A stretch of DNA of 11,963 nt from Candidatus Schekmanbacteria bacterium. GTDB taxonomy: Bacteria; Schekmanbacteria; GWA2-38-11; J061. The notes under the pieces were generated by a model that searched no databases, was not told where the DNA came from, and saw only the letters and a list, made by a program, of their open reading frames with translations. The stretch is taken from assembly GCA_003695725.1 (NCBI GenBank), contig RFHX01000101.1:1-11963 (forward strand), written 5' to 3'. This document shows positions 1 through 7,151 of this stretch, in pieces (the first letter of the stretch is position 1; the number at the start of each line of letters is the position of its first letter). Made by a program: the position numbers and the translations under genes.

Positions 1-2391
1 CAGTACTTCGGCGTCAAGGCGGCGCAGGAGCGCGTGCGCAAACGGGAGGGCGGCATCATCTGGCATACGCAGGGCAGCGGCAAATCGCTTACTATGGTCT
101 GGCTGGCGAAATGGATTCGCGAAAATGTCACAGATTCCCGCGTGCTGATCATTACCGACCGCACAGAGCTGGACGAGCAAATCGAAAAGGTATTCAAGGG
201 AGTGGATGAGGACATCTATCGCACCAAAAGCGGTGCCGATTTGGTGCGGGTACTCAATAGCAAAGAGGAATGGCTGGTCTGTTCACTCATCCACAAGTTT
301 GGTGCAGGAGACGACCTGAGTGAAAAGGATATTGAAGAATTCATTGACGATATCAATAAAAATCTGCCCAAGGATTTTAAAGCCAAGGGAGATATTTACG
401 TGTTTGTTGATGAATGCCACCGCACACAATCAGGCAAACTCCATCAGGCAATGAAAACTTTTCTGCCTGAAGCTATGTTCATCGGTTTTACAGGCACGCC
501 GCTTCTCAAAAAGGACAAAAAAACCAGTATCGAAGTATTTGGCAGCTATATCCATACATATAAGTACGACGAAGCGGTGCAAGATGGAGTCGTGCTGGAT
601 TTGCGCTACGAAGCGCGGGACATTGACCAGCACATCTCTGCACCGGAAAAGGTGGATGAATGGTTTGAGGTCAAAACGCGCGGGCTGTCAGATCTCGCCA
701 AAGCCCAGCTCAAACAACGCTGGGGCACCATGCAAAAAGTGCTCAGCGCCGAGGACCGGCTTAGCAAGATTGTGCACGATATTCTGCTGGATATGGAAAC
801 GCGCGACCGGCTGCGCAGCGGTCGGGGTAACGCCATGCTGGTGACCAGCAGCATCTATTCCGCCTGTCGGATTTACGAGATGTTTCAGAAAACTGATTTG
901 AAGGGAAAATGTGCTATCGTTACCTCTTACAGACCTTCACCGGCGGACATCAAGGGCGAGGAAAGCGGCGAAGGTCTAAACGAGCGTTTGCTGCAATATG
1001 AAATCTACCGCAAAATGCTGGCGGAATATTTCGAAGAACCGGAAGACAAAGCTATGTATAAGGCCGAGCAGTTTGAAAAAGAAGTCAAAAAAAGATTTAT
1101 TGAGCAGCCGGGACAGATGAAACTGCTCATCGTAGTGGATAAGCTGCTCACCGGATTTGACGCGCCACCGGCAACCTACTTATACATCGACAAGAAGATG
1201 CAGGATCATGGGCTCTTTCAGGCAATTTGCCGGGTGAATCGTTTGCATACCGAGGACAAAGAATATGGATATATCATAGATTATAGGGATTTGTTTAAAT
1301 CATTGGAGAAATCCATCAAGGACTACACCGGCGGAGCTTTTGAAGGTTATGACAGGGAAGATGTAGATGGATTGCTAAAAGACAGACTACAAGCTGGTCG
1401 GGAACGGTTGGAAGAGCTTCGGGAAATGTTGAAAGCGCTTTGCGAGCCTGTGGAACCCCCAAAGGATGAAGTGGCTTACATCCGCTATTTTTGTGCCAAA
1501 GACAGCGGCAAGGGCGAACAATTGAAAGAGAACGAACCCAAACGGTTGACGCTTTACAAAACCGTAGCTTCGCTGTTGCGTGCCTATGCAAATCTTGCCA
1601 ACGAAATGCACGAAGCAGGATACACAGAGAAGGAGATACAACAGATTAAGCAGGAAGTTACTTTTTACGAACATCTTCGTAAAACCATCAAGATCGCAAG
1701 CAGTGATTATGTTGATATGAAGATGTTCGAACCGGGGATGCGCTATCTGCTGGATAATTACATTCAGGCTGATGAAACTGAAAAAATTGCATCACTCGAA
1801 GATATGACGCTGGTAGACCTCATCATTCAGCAAGGGGAAAAAGCAATTGATTCGCTTCCTGAAAGCATCCGAAAAAATCAAAAAGCAGCAACAGAAACCA
1901 TTGAAAATAATGTCCGCCGCCTTATCATCGATGAAATGCCTATAAATCCTCGTTATTATGAAAAAATGTCGAAATTATTGGATGAGTTAATCGAAGAACG
2001 GCGTCGGCAGGCAATAAATTACAAAGAATATTTGAGAAGAATCATTGAACTCACCAAAAAAATCAAAAAACCAGAGACAAGCGTACATTATCCAGCGGAA
2101 ATAAATACCCCAACTTTAAGAACTTTGTATGATAACATTGAAGAATATTATGCTATGGATCACTCCCATTTTCATGAACCGGAAACATACAGCAGTTCCG
2201 GTTCGCCGGACCCCAGAGCAGAATTGGCATTGCGGATCGATCAAAATATTCGGAATGTCAAAAAAGATGATTGGCGGGGAAACCGCTTCAAAGAACGAGA
2301 AGTTCGTAATGCCATTAGCGCGGTGATTAAAGACAACCCCGAGATGGTAGATAGACTGTTTGAAATCGTGAAGAATCAACGTGATTATTGA
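1..2391 (+). CDS. hsdR: Type I restriction enzyme, R (endonuclease/translocase) subunit, 5'-truncated by window edge
   Basis: This is the motor and cleavage subunit of a type I restriction-modification complex, which translocates DNA using ATP and cuts unmodified DNA. The frame is open from base 1 and already coding there (QYFGVKAAQERV...), so the GTG at 34 is an internal codon and not the start. Visible helicase motifs: Walker A GSGKS at bases 73-87, DECH box at 409-420, TGTP (motif III) at 490-501, and motif VI QAICRVNR at 1219-1242. After the helicase comes a long charged helical C-terminal region, like that of other HsdR proteins. About 796 residues are present; the family is usually near 1000-1100, so the N-terminal PD-(D/E)xK nuclease domain lies off the window. 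The last 11 bases overlap the next gene, which suggests translational coupling. Base composition changes within the gene: GC-rich before about 1600 and AT-rich after. I see no internal stop or frameshift in the visible part. Confidence 0.5.
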   Translation, partial: QYFGVKAAQERVRKREGGIIWHTQGSGKSLTMVWLAKWIRENVTDSRVLIITDRTELDEQIEKVFKGVDEDIYRTKSGADLVRVLNSKEEWLVCSLIHKFGAGDDLSEKDIEEFIDDINKNLPKDFKAKGDIYVFVDECHRTQSGKLHQAMKTFLPEAMFIGFTGTPLLKKDKKTSIEVFGSYIHTYKYDEAVQDGVVLDLRYEARDIDQHISAPEKVDEWFEVKTRGLSDLAKAQLKQRWGTMQKVLSAEDRLSKIVHDILLDMETRDRLRSGRGNAMLVTSSIYSACRIYEMFQKTDLKGKCAIVTSYRPSPADIKGEESGEGLNERLLQYEIYRKMLAEYFEEPEDKAMYKAEQFEKEVKKRFIEQPGQMKLLIVVDKLLTGFDAPPATYLYIDKKMQDHGLFQAICRVNRLHTEDKEYGYIIDYRDLFKSLEKSIKDYTGGAFEGYDREDVDGLLKDRLQAGRERLEELREMLKALCEPVEPPKDEVAYIRYFCAKDSGKGEQLKENEPKRLTLYKTVASLLRAYANLANEMHEAGYTEKEIQQIKQEVTFYEHLRKTIKIASSDYVDMKMFEPGMRYLLDNYIQADETEKIASLEDMTLVDLIIQQGEKAIDSLPESIRKNQKAATETIENNVRRLIIDEMPINPRYYEKMSKLLDELIEERRRQAINYKEYLRRIIELTKKIKKPETSVHYPAEINTPTLRTLYDNIEEYYAMDHSHFHEPETYSSSGSPDPRAELALRIDQNIRNVKKDDWRGNRFKEREVRNAISAVIKDNPEMVDRLFEIVKNQRDY

Positions 2392-3115
2392 AAAATATCA
2401 CATAACAATCAGTGGGATTCCTGTGGAGATTATTCGAAAGGATATTAAAAATCTTCACTTGGGAGTTTATCCTCCTGATGGGCGTGTAAGAGTATCAGCC
2501 CCACTCCATCTGGATAAGGAAGCCATTCGTTTGGCGGTCATATCCCGTGTGGGCTGGATTCGCCGCAAACAAAAAAGTTTTCAGGAACAAGTTCGGGAAT
2601 CTCAACGTGAAATGGTTTCAGGTGAAAGTCATTATGTTGAAGGACATAGGTATCGTTTGAATGTGGTTGTAGATAAAGATCGAAAAAGACCCGTGGTGCG
2701 TCTGAAGAACAAACAAATATTGGAAATCATTGTTCCAACAAAGACGAATAGAGATATTCTTGAACAGATTTTGGAGCGTTGGTATCGACGGCGTTTACAA
2801 GAAAGAATTCATACTCTGCTTCAGAAATGGGAAAAACGGATAGGTGTTTCTGTTAAAGAAGTACGAATCAGAAAAATGAAAACCCGCTGGGGAAGCTGCA
2901 ATACTGAAGCGCGTCGTATTTGGCTGAATCTGGAATTGGCAAAAAAACCAATTAGCTGTCAAGAATATATAGTTGTTCATGAAATGGTACATCTAAAAGA
3001 AAGGCATCATAAAAGGCGATTTATCGAATTAATGGATCAATTTTTGCCAAATTGGAGAATATTGAGAGACGAACTGAATCGAGCACCATTGGCTTATGCC
3101 AAATGGGAATACTAA
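2381..3115 (+). CDS. YgjP-like (DUF45) zinc metallopeptidase, restriction-operon accessory
   Basis: A 244-residue protein of the YgjP/DUF45 family, gluzincin-like predicted metallopeptidases related to the SprT/WSS1 type. The active site is HEMVH at residues 200-204 (bases 2978-2992), with the likely third zinc ligand at His210. The family signature RWGSC lies at 169-173 and the usual strand-loop before the helix (IWLNLELAKKP) is present. The family consensus after the HExxH is commonly N-H; here it is H-H (209-210), a mild variation. No signal peptide or membrane segment is seen, so it should be cytoplasmic. The start is a GTG inside the end of hsdR, an 11-base overlap that implies coupled translation. 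Genes of this family are often found directly downstream of hsdR, so it is probably part of the restriction operon, but its substrate is not known. The family assignment is firm; the role in restriction is inferred from position. Confidence 0.5.
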   Translation: MIIEKYHITISGIPVEIIRKDIKNLHLGVYPPDGRVRVSAPLHLDKEAIRLAVISRVGWIRRKQKSFQEQVRESQREMVSGESHYVEGHRYRLNVVVDKDRKRPVVRLKNKQILEIIVPTKTNRDILEQILERWYRRRLQERIHTLLQKWEKRIGVSVKEVRIRKMKTRWGSCNTEARRIWLNLELAKKPISCQEYIVVHEMVHLKERHHKRRFIELMDQFLPNWRILRDELNRAPLAYAKWEY

Positions 3116-3259
3116 AAAATCACCTAAAAACTTATATATTCTATTTCAGAAAAAATAACAAAAAAATAATTGACCGTTCCCACTCATATTAGAAATTCCA
3201 TTTATTCTCCAAAACAAAGAGACACTTCGACTTTGCCTTTACACTTCAGTGCTTTGTTG

Positions 3260-3288
3260 TTGACCCTTTTATCTATTGAAAGTATTAT
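3260..3288 (+). promoter_or_regulatory. Predicted housekeeping (sigma-70 type) promoter before the sulfatase relic
   Basis: A -35 element TTGACC (3260-3265, 5 of 6 to consensus) and a -10 element TATTAT (3283-3288, 5 of 6) are separated by exactly 17 bases. It lies about 65 bases upstream of the ATG at 3354 and points into the sulfatase pseudogene. In such AT-rich DNA a chance match is possible, but the close match in both hexamers plus ideal spacing makes it the best promoter candidate in the window. Confidence 0.5.
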
Positions 3289-3294
3289 TCAATA
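3274..3294. repeat. Perfect 7-base inverted repeat over a predicted -10 element
   Basis: TATTGAA (3274-3280) and TTCAATA (3288-3294) are perfect reverse complements separated by 7 bases, and the right arm begins at the last base of the predicted -10 box. This placement would suit a repressor operator. It is short and made mostly of A and T, so chance occurrence is quite possible. It is not followed by a T-run, so it is not a terminator. Confidence 0.5.
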
Positions 3295-3353
3295 TTTAGG
3301 GATTGCTTGAAAACAGAAATTTTGAAAATTGACATTTTACCTTTAGGTTTTGG

Positions 3354-4142
3354 ATGGATAGATTATCTTTTTCAAAAAAATATTTCTTACTCTTGTTCTC
3401 GTGGGCAATCCTTTTTTCTCTATTTGAAATTTTCAGATATATTTCTTTTTTCAAAACCAGCATTTCGGAACTCCTTCTTGAATGTATAATTTTGCTATCT
3501 GCAAATATTTCAGGATTTACCTTTTTATCTATCGTGCCATTGGCATTGTTTTTTTTATTTTGGAAATCTTGCAAAAACCTGACTATTGTAAACAAGAGAT
3601 GCCCTGAAATGTTTGTTTTTTGGAGCATCTATTCAGAATTGGCTTTCATCTCATTGGGATAGCCAAAAATTATAAATGAAAACCAAGTTATAGAATATCA
3701 TGTTTGTACCATAGACCTTCTTCCTACTATTCTCGATATATTAAACATAAAATGCGATAAACATTTCGAGGGAAAAAGCTTTCTCCCATTAATCACTAAA
3801 AAAATAGAAAATGAAAGAGAATATTTGTTTCATCAACTCGAGATTTCAAAAGGGCTGATTCAAATATGGGCAATACGAAAAGGTGACTACAAATAGATAT
3901 ATTACAAACAGAATAAAACCACAGACAATCCAGGATTCAGATATGATCTTTTGTTTAATCTGAAGGAAGATCGCCGGGAATATGTAGATGTAAAGAAAGA
4001 TAATATCGATACAGCCAATGAATTGAGAACTAAAATGTTTTCTATCATAGACCATTCAAGTAAAACTACTTTTAATCGGAAACAAGTAAAAATCGACAAA
4101 GAAACGGAGAATCAGCTTCGTGCTTTGGGCTATATCAATTAA
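3354..4142 (+). pseudogene. Decayed membrane-anchored sulfatase / alkaline-phosphatase-superfamily gene
   Basis: Three open blocks lie in one frame. Block 1 (3354-3659, stop TAG 3660-3662) encodes about 102 residues rich in hydrophobic segments (FLLLFSWAILFSLFEIF, FLSIVPLALFFLFW), like the N-terminal membrane region of some sulfatases. Block 2 (3663-3893, stop TAG 3894-3896) carries TIDLLPTILDIL at 3708-3743, FEGKSFLPLI, and AIRKGDYK just before the stop. Block 3 (3897-4142) carries YDLLFNLKEDRREYVDV and ends LRALGYIN. These are the landmarks of the C-terminal third of sulfatases, in the correct order and spacing: DLxPTxLD, GKSLxPLL, AIRxGDYKLIY, LYDLxxDPxE, LRALGY. The part that should hold the catalytic Cys/Ser (CxPxR or SxPxR) and the metal ligands, some 250-350 residues, is missing between blocks 1 and 2. 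So the gene has lost its core and gained a nonsense codon. That block 1 belongs to the same ancestral gene is inferred from shared frame and order. No strong ribosome-binding site precedes 3354. Confidence 0.5.
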
Positions 4143-4476
4143 AGATTTTAAAATATCCCTTTTTTCCAATAAACGAAATTATAATTACTGAACCCTATCC
4201 GAAAAAAAAAGAGAAACATTGGCTTCGAATTTCGCTTTTTATCATAGAAAAATTGCCCTTAAACAATCTTTCTAAACTGATTCATCTATTCTCTGCATCT
4301 CTGATGGCATAAAAAATCTTTTCCAAATCTTTTTTCCCCTTGAAAATGTAAGAACTCTATGTTTTTGAATCTCTCAAAAAAAGATTTCAATCGGCCATAC
4401 CTATTTTTTCTGGAAATAATATTTCTAATAGATTAAATTTCTGAAAAATTTTAAGGATGCCAAAGAGGATAAAAAT
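4143..4476. other. AT-rich intergenic stretch without a recognisable gene
   Basis: I see no coding sequence, RNA gene or strong promoter here on either strand. The stretch has many A and T runs and a short TTTTTGA/TCAAAAA inverted repeat (4362-4380) that lacks the properties of a terminator. Near its right end, AGAGGA (4464-4469) is the ribosome-binding site for the next gene. The promoter of the moaB operon must lie here or further upstream, but I cannot pick it out. Confidence 0.5.
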
Positions 4477-5004
4477 ATGGGGCATAAGGAACACAAGGAA
4501 AAAGCAAAAATAAAGGCAAACTGTTTTGTCATAACTGTAAGTGACAGCCGCACCGACGAAACCGATACAAGCGGTAAATTAATAGTCGATGAATTGACAA
4601 AGGCAGGACATAGTGTTTTATCCAAAATTATTTTACCCGATGAACCGCAGTTGATAAAAAATACTGTTCTTGAAAAAACATCTCAAAATGAAATAGATGC
4701 CATAATCCTCAATGGAGGCACTGGAATATCATTGAGAGATTCTACCTTTGAGGCAATAGAAGGAATCTTTGATAAAAGGCTCAGCGGTTTTGGTGAAATT
4801 TTTCGATATTTGAGCTATAAAGACATTGGCTCAGCGGCAATAATGTCTCGCGCAACAGCAGGCATAAAAAATGGAAAAGTCATAATCTCTATTCCCGGTT
4901 CACGCGGCGCTGTTTCCCTTGCGCTTGAAAAACTGATAATTCCCGAACTTTCCCATATACTTTGGGAGTTAAGAAAACACCTTCCTCAAAATGAAATTAG
5001 ATAA
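4477..5004 (+). CDS. moaB: Molybdenum cofactor biosynthesis protein, MoaB/MogA family
   Basis: A 175-residue member of the MoaB/MogA family, which adenylylates molybdopterin before molybdate insertion (MogA, and MoaB in organisms lacking MogA); in E. coli MoaB itself is dispensable. Seen in the sequence: VITVSDSR at residues 18-25, NGGTGI at 79-84 followed by RDSTFEA, the MoaB-type stretch GFGEIFRYLSYKDIGSAAI (104-122), SRATAG, and the IPGSRGAV loop (139-146) that replaces the usual LPGSPGA. The length fits single-domain MoaB. The start is the ATG with AGAGGA 7 bases upstream. The gene overlaps the following transporter by 14 bases. No other cofactor genes (moaA, moaC, moeA) are in the window, so whether it acts as the MogA-type enzyme here is inferred. 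It is a soluble cytoplasmic protein. Confidence 0.5.
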   Translation: MGHKEHKEKAKIKANCFVITVSDSRTDETDTSGKLIVDELTKAGHSVLSKIILPDEPQLIKNTVLEKTSQNEIDAIILNGGTGISLRDSTFEAIEGIFDKRLSGFGEIFRYLSYKDIGSAAIMSRATAGIKNGKVIISIPGSRGAVSLALEKLIIPELSHILWELRKHLPQNEIR

Positions 5005-6133
5005 AGGGCTACTTCCTATACTCTTTGCCGTCACTCTCACCGGCTTTGGTATGAGCTTCATCACTCCTCTCATCCCGCTTGTCCTCAAAGATGCGGGAAT
5101 CAATCTTATGACAATCGGACAAATCGGCTCTACATTCTTCTTCACATTTACCGCAGCAACACTCTATGTTGGAAGATTGGTAGATAAACTTGGAAGCCGT
5201 GCAATCATTATATCAGGACTAATCTTATATGGTATACCTGCGCTTTTCTTCCCTTTGATTCACACGACAGCGCTTTTCTACTTGATTCGAGGAATTCAGG
5301 GGATAGGTAATGCATGCCTCTTTGTTGCAACAGAAGCCGCTATAAATATTCTATCCTCGCCTGAAAACCGCTCGAAAAATATGGCTTACTATACGCTCGT
5401 CTTTGGACTTGGATTTGGCCTTGGCCCTGTCATTGGTGCCGCACTCTTTGATTATTGGCGAGAGCTTCCATTCTTTTTTTGCACCTCTATGTTTCTTGCC
5501 TCGATACTTGCAATAATGTTTTTCTTTTCTGAGGCAAAAATCGAAAAGAAAGAAAAACGGTTCAAAATCTTTGAGCTTGTCAAAATTTTGAAGACACCTA
5601 TCTTTGCGGCATGCTCATACGCCTTCATTGAAGTAAGCATTGGTGTTTTCCTTTCACTTTATCTTGATTCAATAGATATTCACGGTGCCGCATTAGGAAC
5701 AATTTTTATGTTTTTTGCCATAGGAGGTATGATTTCACCTGTCCCGGCAGGACAAATTGCTGACCGAATTGGAAAAAGAAAAACCCTTTATATCTTGGCA
5801 GGAATTCTTGCATTTCTAACATTCTCATTCAATTTATCCCCTAACTATTATGCAATTCTTGGATTGATATTCGGAGTAGGATTTGTTGCAGGAGGAATAT
5901 ATCCCATAGCCCTTTCCCTGATTGCTGACCTTGTTCCTGCTGAACAAATGGGAGCGGCTAACTCGACATTTTCCTTTGCTTTCGGTTTTGGAAGTATTGT
6001 AGGGCCTATCGTAACAGGAGCTTTTACGAATTTTCTCGGAATCAAATTCCTTTTCTATCCTATGTGCGCAATGGGATTTATCTTTTTCATAATCATGGTC
6101 ATTGAAGCAAAAAGGAATGAGCGACTCAGCTGA
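4991..6133 (+). CDS. Major facilitator superfamily transporter, substrate unknown
   Basis: A 380-residue integral membrane protein with about 12 hydrophobic segments in two halves separated by a basic cytoplasmic loop near residues 181-200 (EAKIEKKEKRFK). The MFS motif A appears in both halves: GRLVDKLGSR at 61-70 and GQIADRIGKR at 254-263. A segment at 141-150 (GFGLGPVIGA) resembles motif C (GxxxGPxxGG), which is typical of proton-antiport exporters of the drug-efflux type, so export is more likely than uptake. The ATG lies inside the end of moaB (14-base overlap), implying coupled translation and perhaps a linked function. I cannot name the substrate, and a link to molybdenum or molybdopterin rests on position only. 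The family is certain; the specificity is not. Confidence 0.5.
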   Translation: MKLDKGLLPILFAVTLTGFGMSFITPLIPLVLKDAGINLMTIGQIGSTFFFTFTAATLYVGRLVDKLGSRAIIISGLILYGIPALFFPLIHTTALFYLIRGIQGIGNACLFVATEAAINILSSPENRSKNMAYYTLVFGLGFGLGPVIGAALFDYWRELPFFFCTSMFLASILAIMFFFSEAKIEKKEKRFKIFELVKILKTPIFAACSYAFIEVSIGVFLSLYLDSIDIHGAALGTIFMFFAIGGMISPVPAGQIADRIGKRKTLYILAGILAFLTFSFNLSPNYYAILGLIFGVGFVAGGIYPIALSLIADLVPAEQMGAANSTFSFAFGFGSIVGPIVTGAFTNFLGIKFLFYPMCAMGFIFFIIMVIEAKRNERLS

Positions 6134-6200
6134 TTTGTTGCAATCTGACTAATGTTTAAAATATCATAAGAAGGAATTTCTTTAGTCTATTTCTAAAGTT

Positions 6201-7151
6201 ATGAAGAAAGGAAAAAAGAAGATAATCATAATCAGTGGTCCTACTGCATGCGGTAAAACTTCTGTGGCGATTGAAGTTGCAAAAGAATTGGATGGTGAAA
6301 TAATTTCCGCTGATTCGATGCAGGTTTACCGTTTTTTAAACATAGGCACAGCAAAACCCGACAAAGATGAAATTAAAGAAGCAAAGCATCATCTCATAGA
6401 TATAATGAATCCTGACGAAATCTATTCGGCCGGCGACTTTGCAAATGATGCAGACAGAATAATCAATAAAATCAGCAGTAAAAAAAAGATACCAATCATT
6501 TGCGGCGGCACAGGATTATACATAAAAGCACTTACTAAGGGATTGGCGGCAGGACTCCCTGCGGACAAGGAATTAAAGAAAGAAATTCATCAAAGCTACC
6601 TAAACAAAGATTTGGAAATTCTATATAATGAATTAAAAGAAGTGGACCCAGCCACAGCAGAGAAACTTTCTCCTTCTGACAAACAACGGATTAAAAGGGC
6701 GCTCGAAGTATACTACATTACAGGCATGCCAATTTCAAAAATTCACACGAAACATTCTTTTTCAGATGAGCGATATGACTACCTATATTTTTGTTTGAAA
6801 AGAGACAGAAATGAGCTTAGAAAACGGATAGAAGCCCGCGTAGATAAAATGATTGAGAAAGGGCTGTATGATGAAGCAAAGTCCATTTACAAAAAATACA
6901 AAGGTAAAGAAATAAATGCATTCAGGGCTATTGGTTACAGAGAGATGATTTCACATTTGAAGGGAGAGGTTTCCTTCGATGAAGCAGTAAAACTCATTAA
7001 GAAAGCAACTAAAGCATATGCTAAAAGACAAATGACATGGTTCAAGAAGCAAAAGGAAATCATTTGGATAAACATAAAGGATGAGGATTATGAAGCACCT
7101 GCAAAAGCCATAATAGAAAGAGCAAAAGTCTTTTTAAAAATGAAAAATTAA
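6201..7151 (+). CDS. miaA: tRNA dimethylallyltransferase (tRNA A37 isopentenylation)
   Basis: MiaA transfers a dimethylallyl group from dimethylallyl diphosphate to N6 of A37 in tRNAs reading codons that begin with U. At 316 residues the length is normal. Motifs: P-loop GPTACGKT at 13-20, ADSMQVYR at 37-44 (containing the conserved Asp38), NIGTAKP at 47-53, HHLID at 63-67, GGTGLYIKAL at 102-111 (conserved Thr104), KQRIKRALEV at 161-170, AFRAIGYREM at 240-249 and YAKRQMTWFK at 273-282. The ATG at 6201 lacks a good ribosome-binding site; AAGGAA at 6171-6176 is too far away. A weak promoter-like pair (TTGTTG 6135-6140 and TAAAAT 6157-6162, 16-base spacer) lies in the 67-base gap after the transporter gene, so the gene may be read from its own promoter or through from moaB. 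Its TAA overlaps the stop codon of the convergent lon gene. Confidence 0.5.
   Translation: MKKGKKKIIIISGPTACGKTSVAIEVAKELDGEIISADSMQVYRFLNIGTAKPDKDEIKEAKHHLIDIMNPDEIYSAGDFANDADRIINKISSKKKIPIICGGTGLYIKALTKGLAAGLPADKELKKEIHQSYLNKDLEILYNELKEVDPATAEKLSPSDKQRIKRALEVYYITGMPISKIHTKHSFSDERYDYLYFCLKRDRNELRKRIEARVDKMIEKGLYDEAKSIYKKYKGKEINAFRAIGYREMISHLKGEVSFDEAVKLIKKATKAYAKRQMTWFKKQKEIIWINIKDEDYEAPAKAIIERAKVFLKMKN

Noticed and set aside
34-2391. hsdR starting at the GTG at 34
   Set aside because: The frame is open and family-like from base 1, and the gene would lack its nuclease domain; the GTG encodes an internal valine.
3307-3489. Alternative frame opening with TTG at 3307, overlapping the start of the sulfatase relic
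   Set aside because: It has no ribosome-binding site and no family features, and it is out of frame with the hydrophobic block. At most it could be a frameshifted bit of the original N-terminus.
3951-4142. A separate small gene starting at ATG 3951
   Set aside because: The sequence just upstream in the same frame continues the sulfatase C-terminal pattern, so this is the tail of the relic. No ribosome-binding site precedes the ATG.
4362-4380. Inverted repeat TTTTTGA / TCAAAAA as a terminator
   Set aside because: The stem is almost wholly A-T and neither strand has a T-run after it, so it is unlikely to stop transcription.
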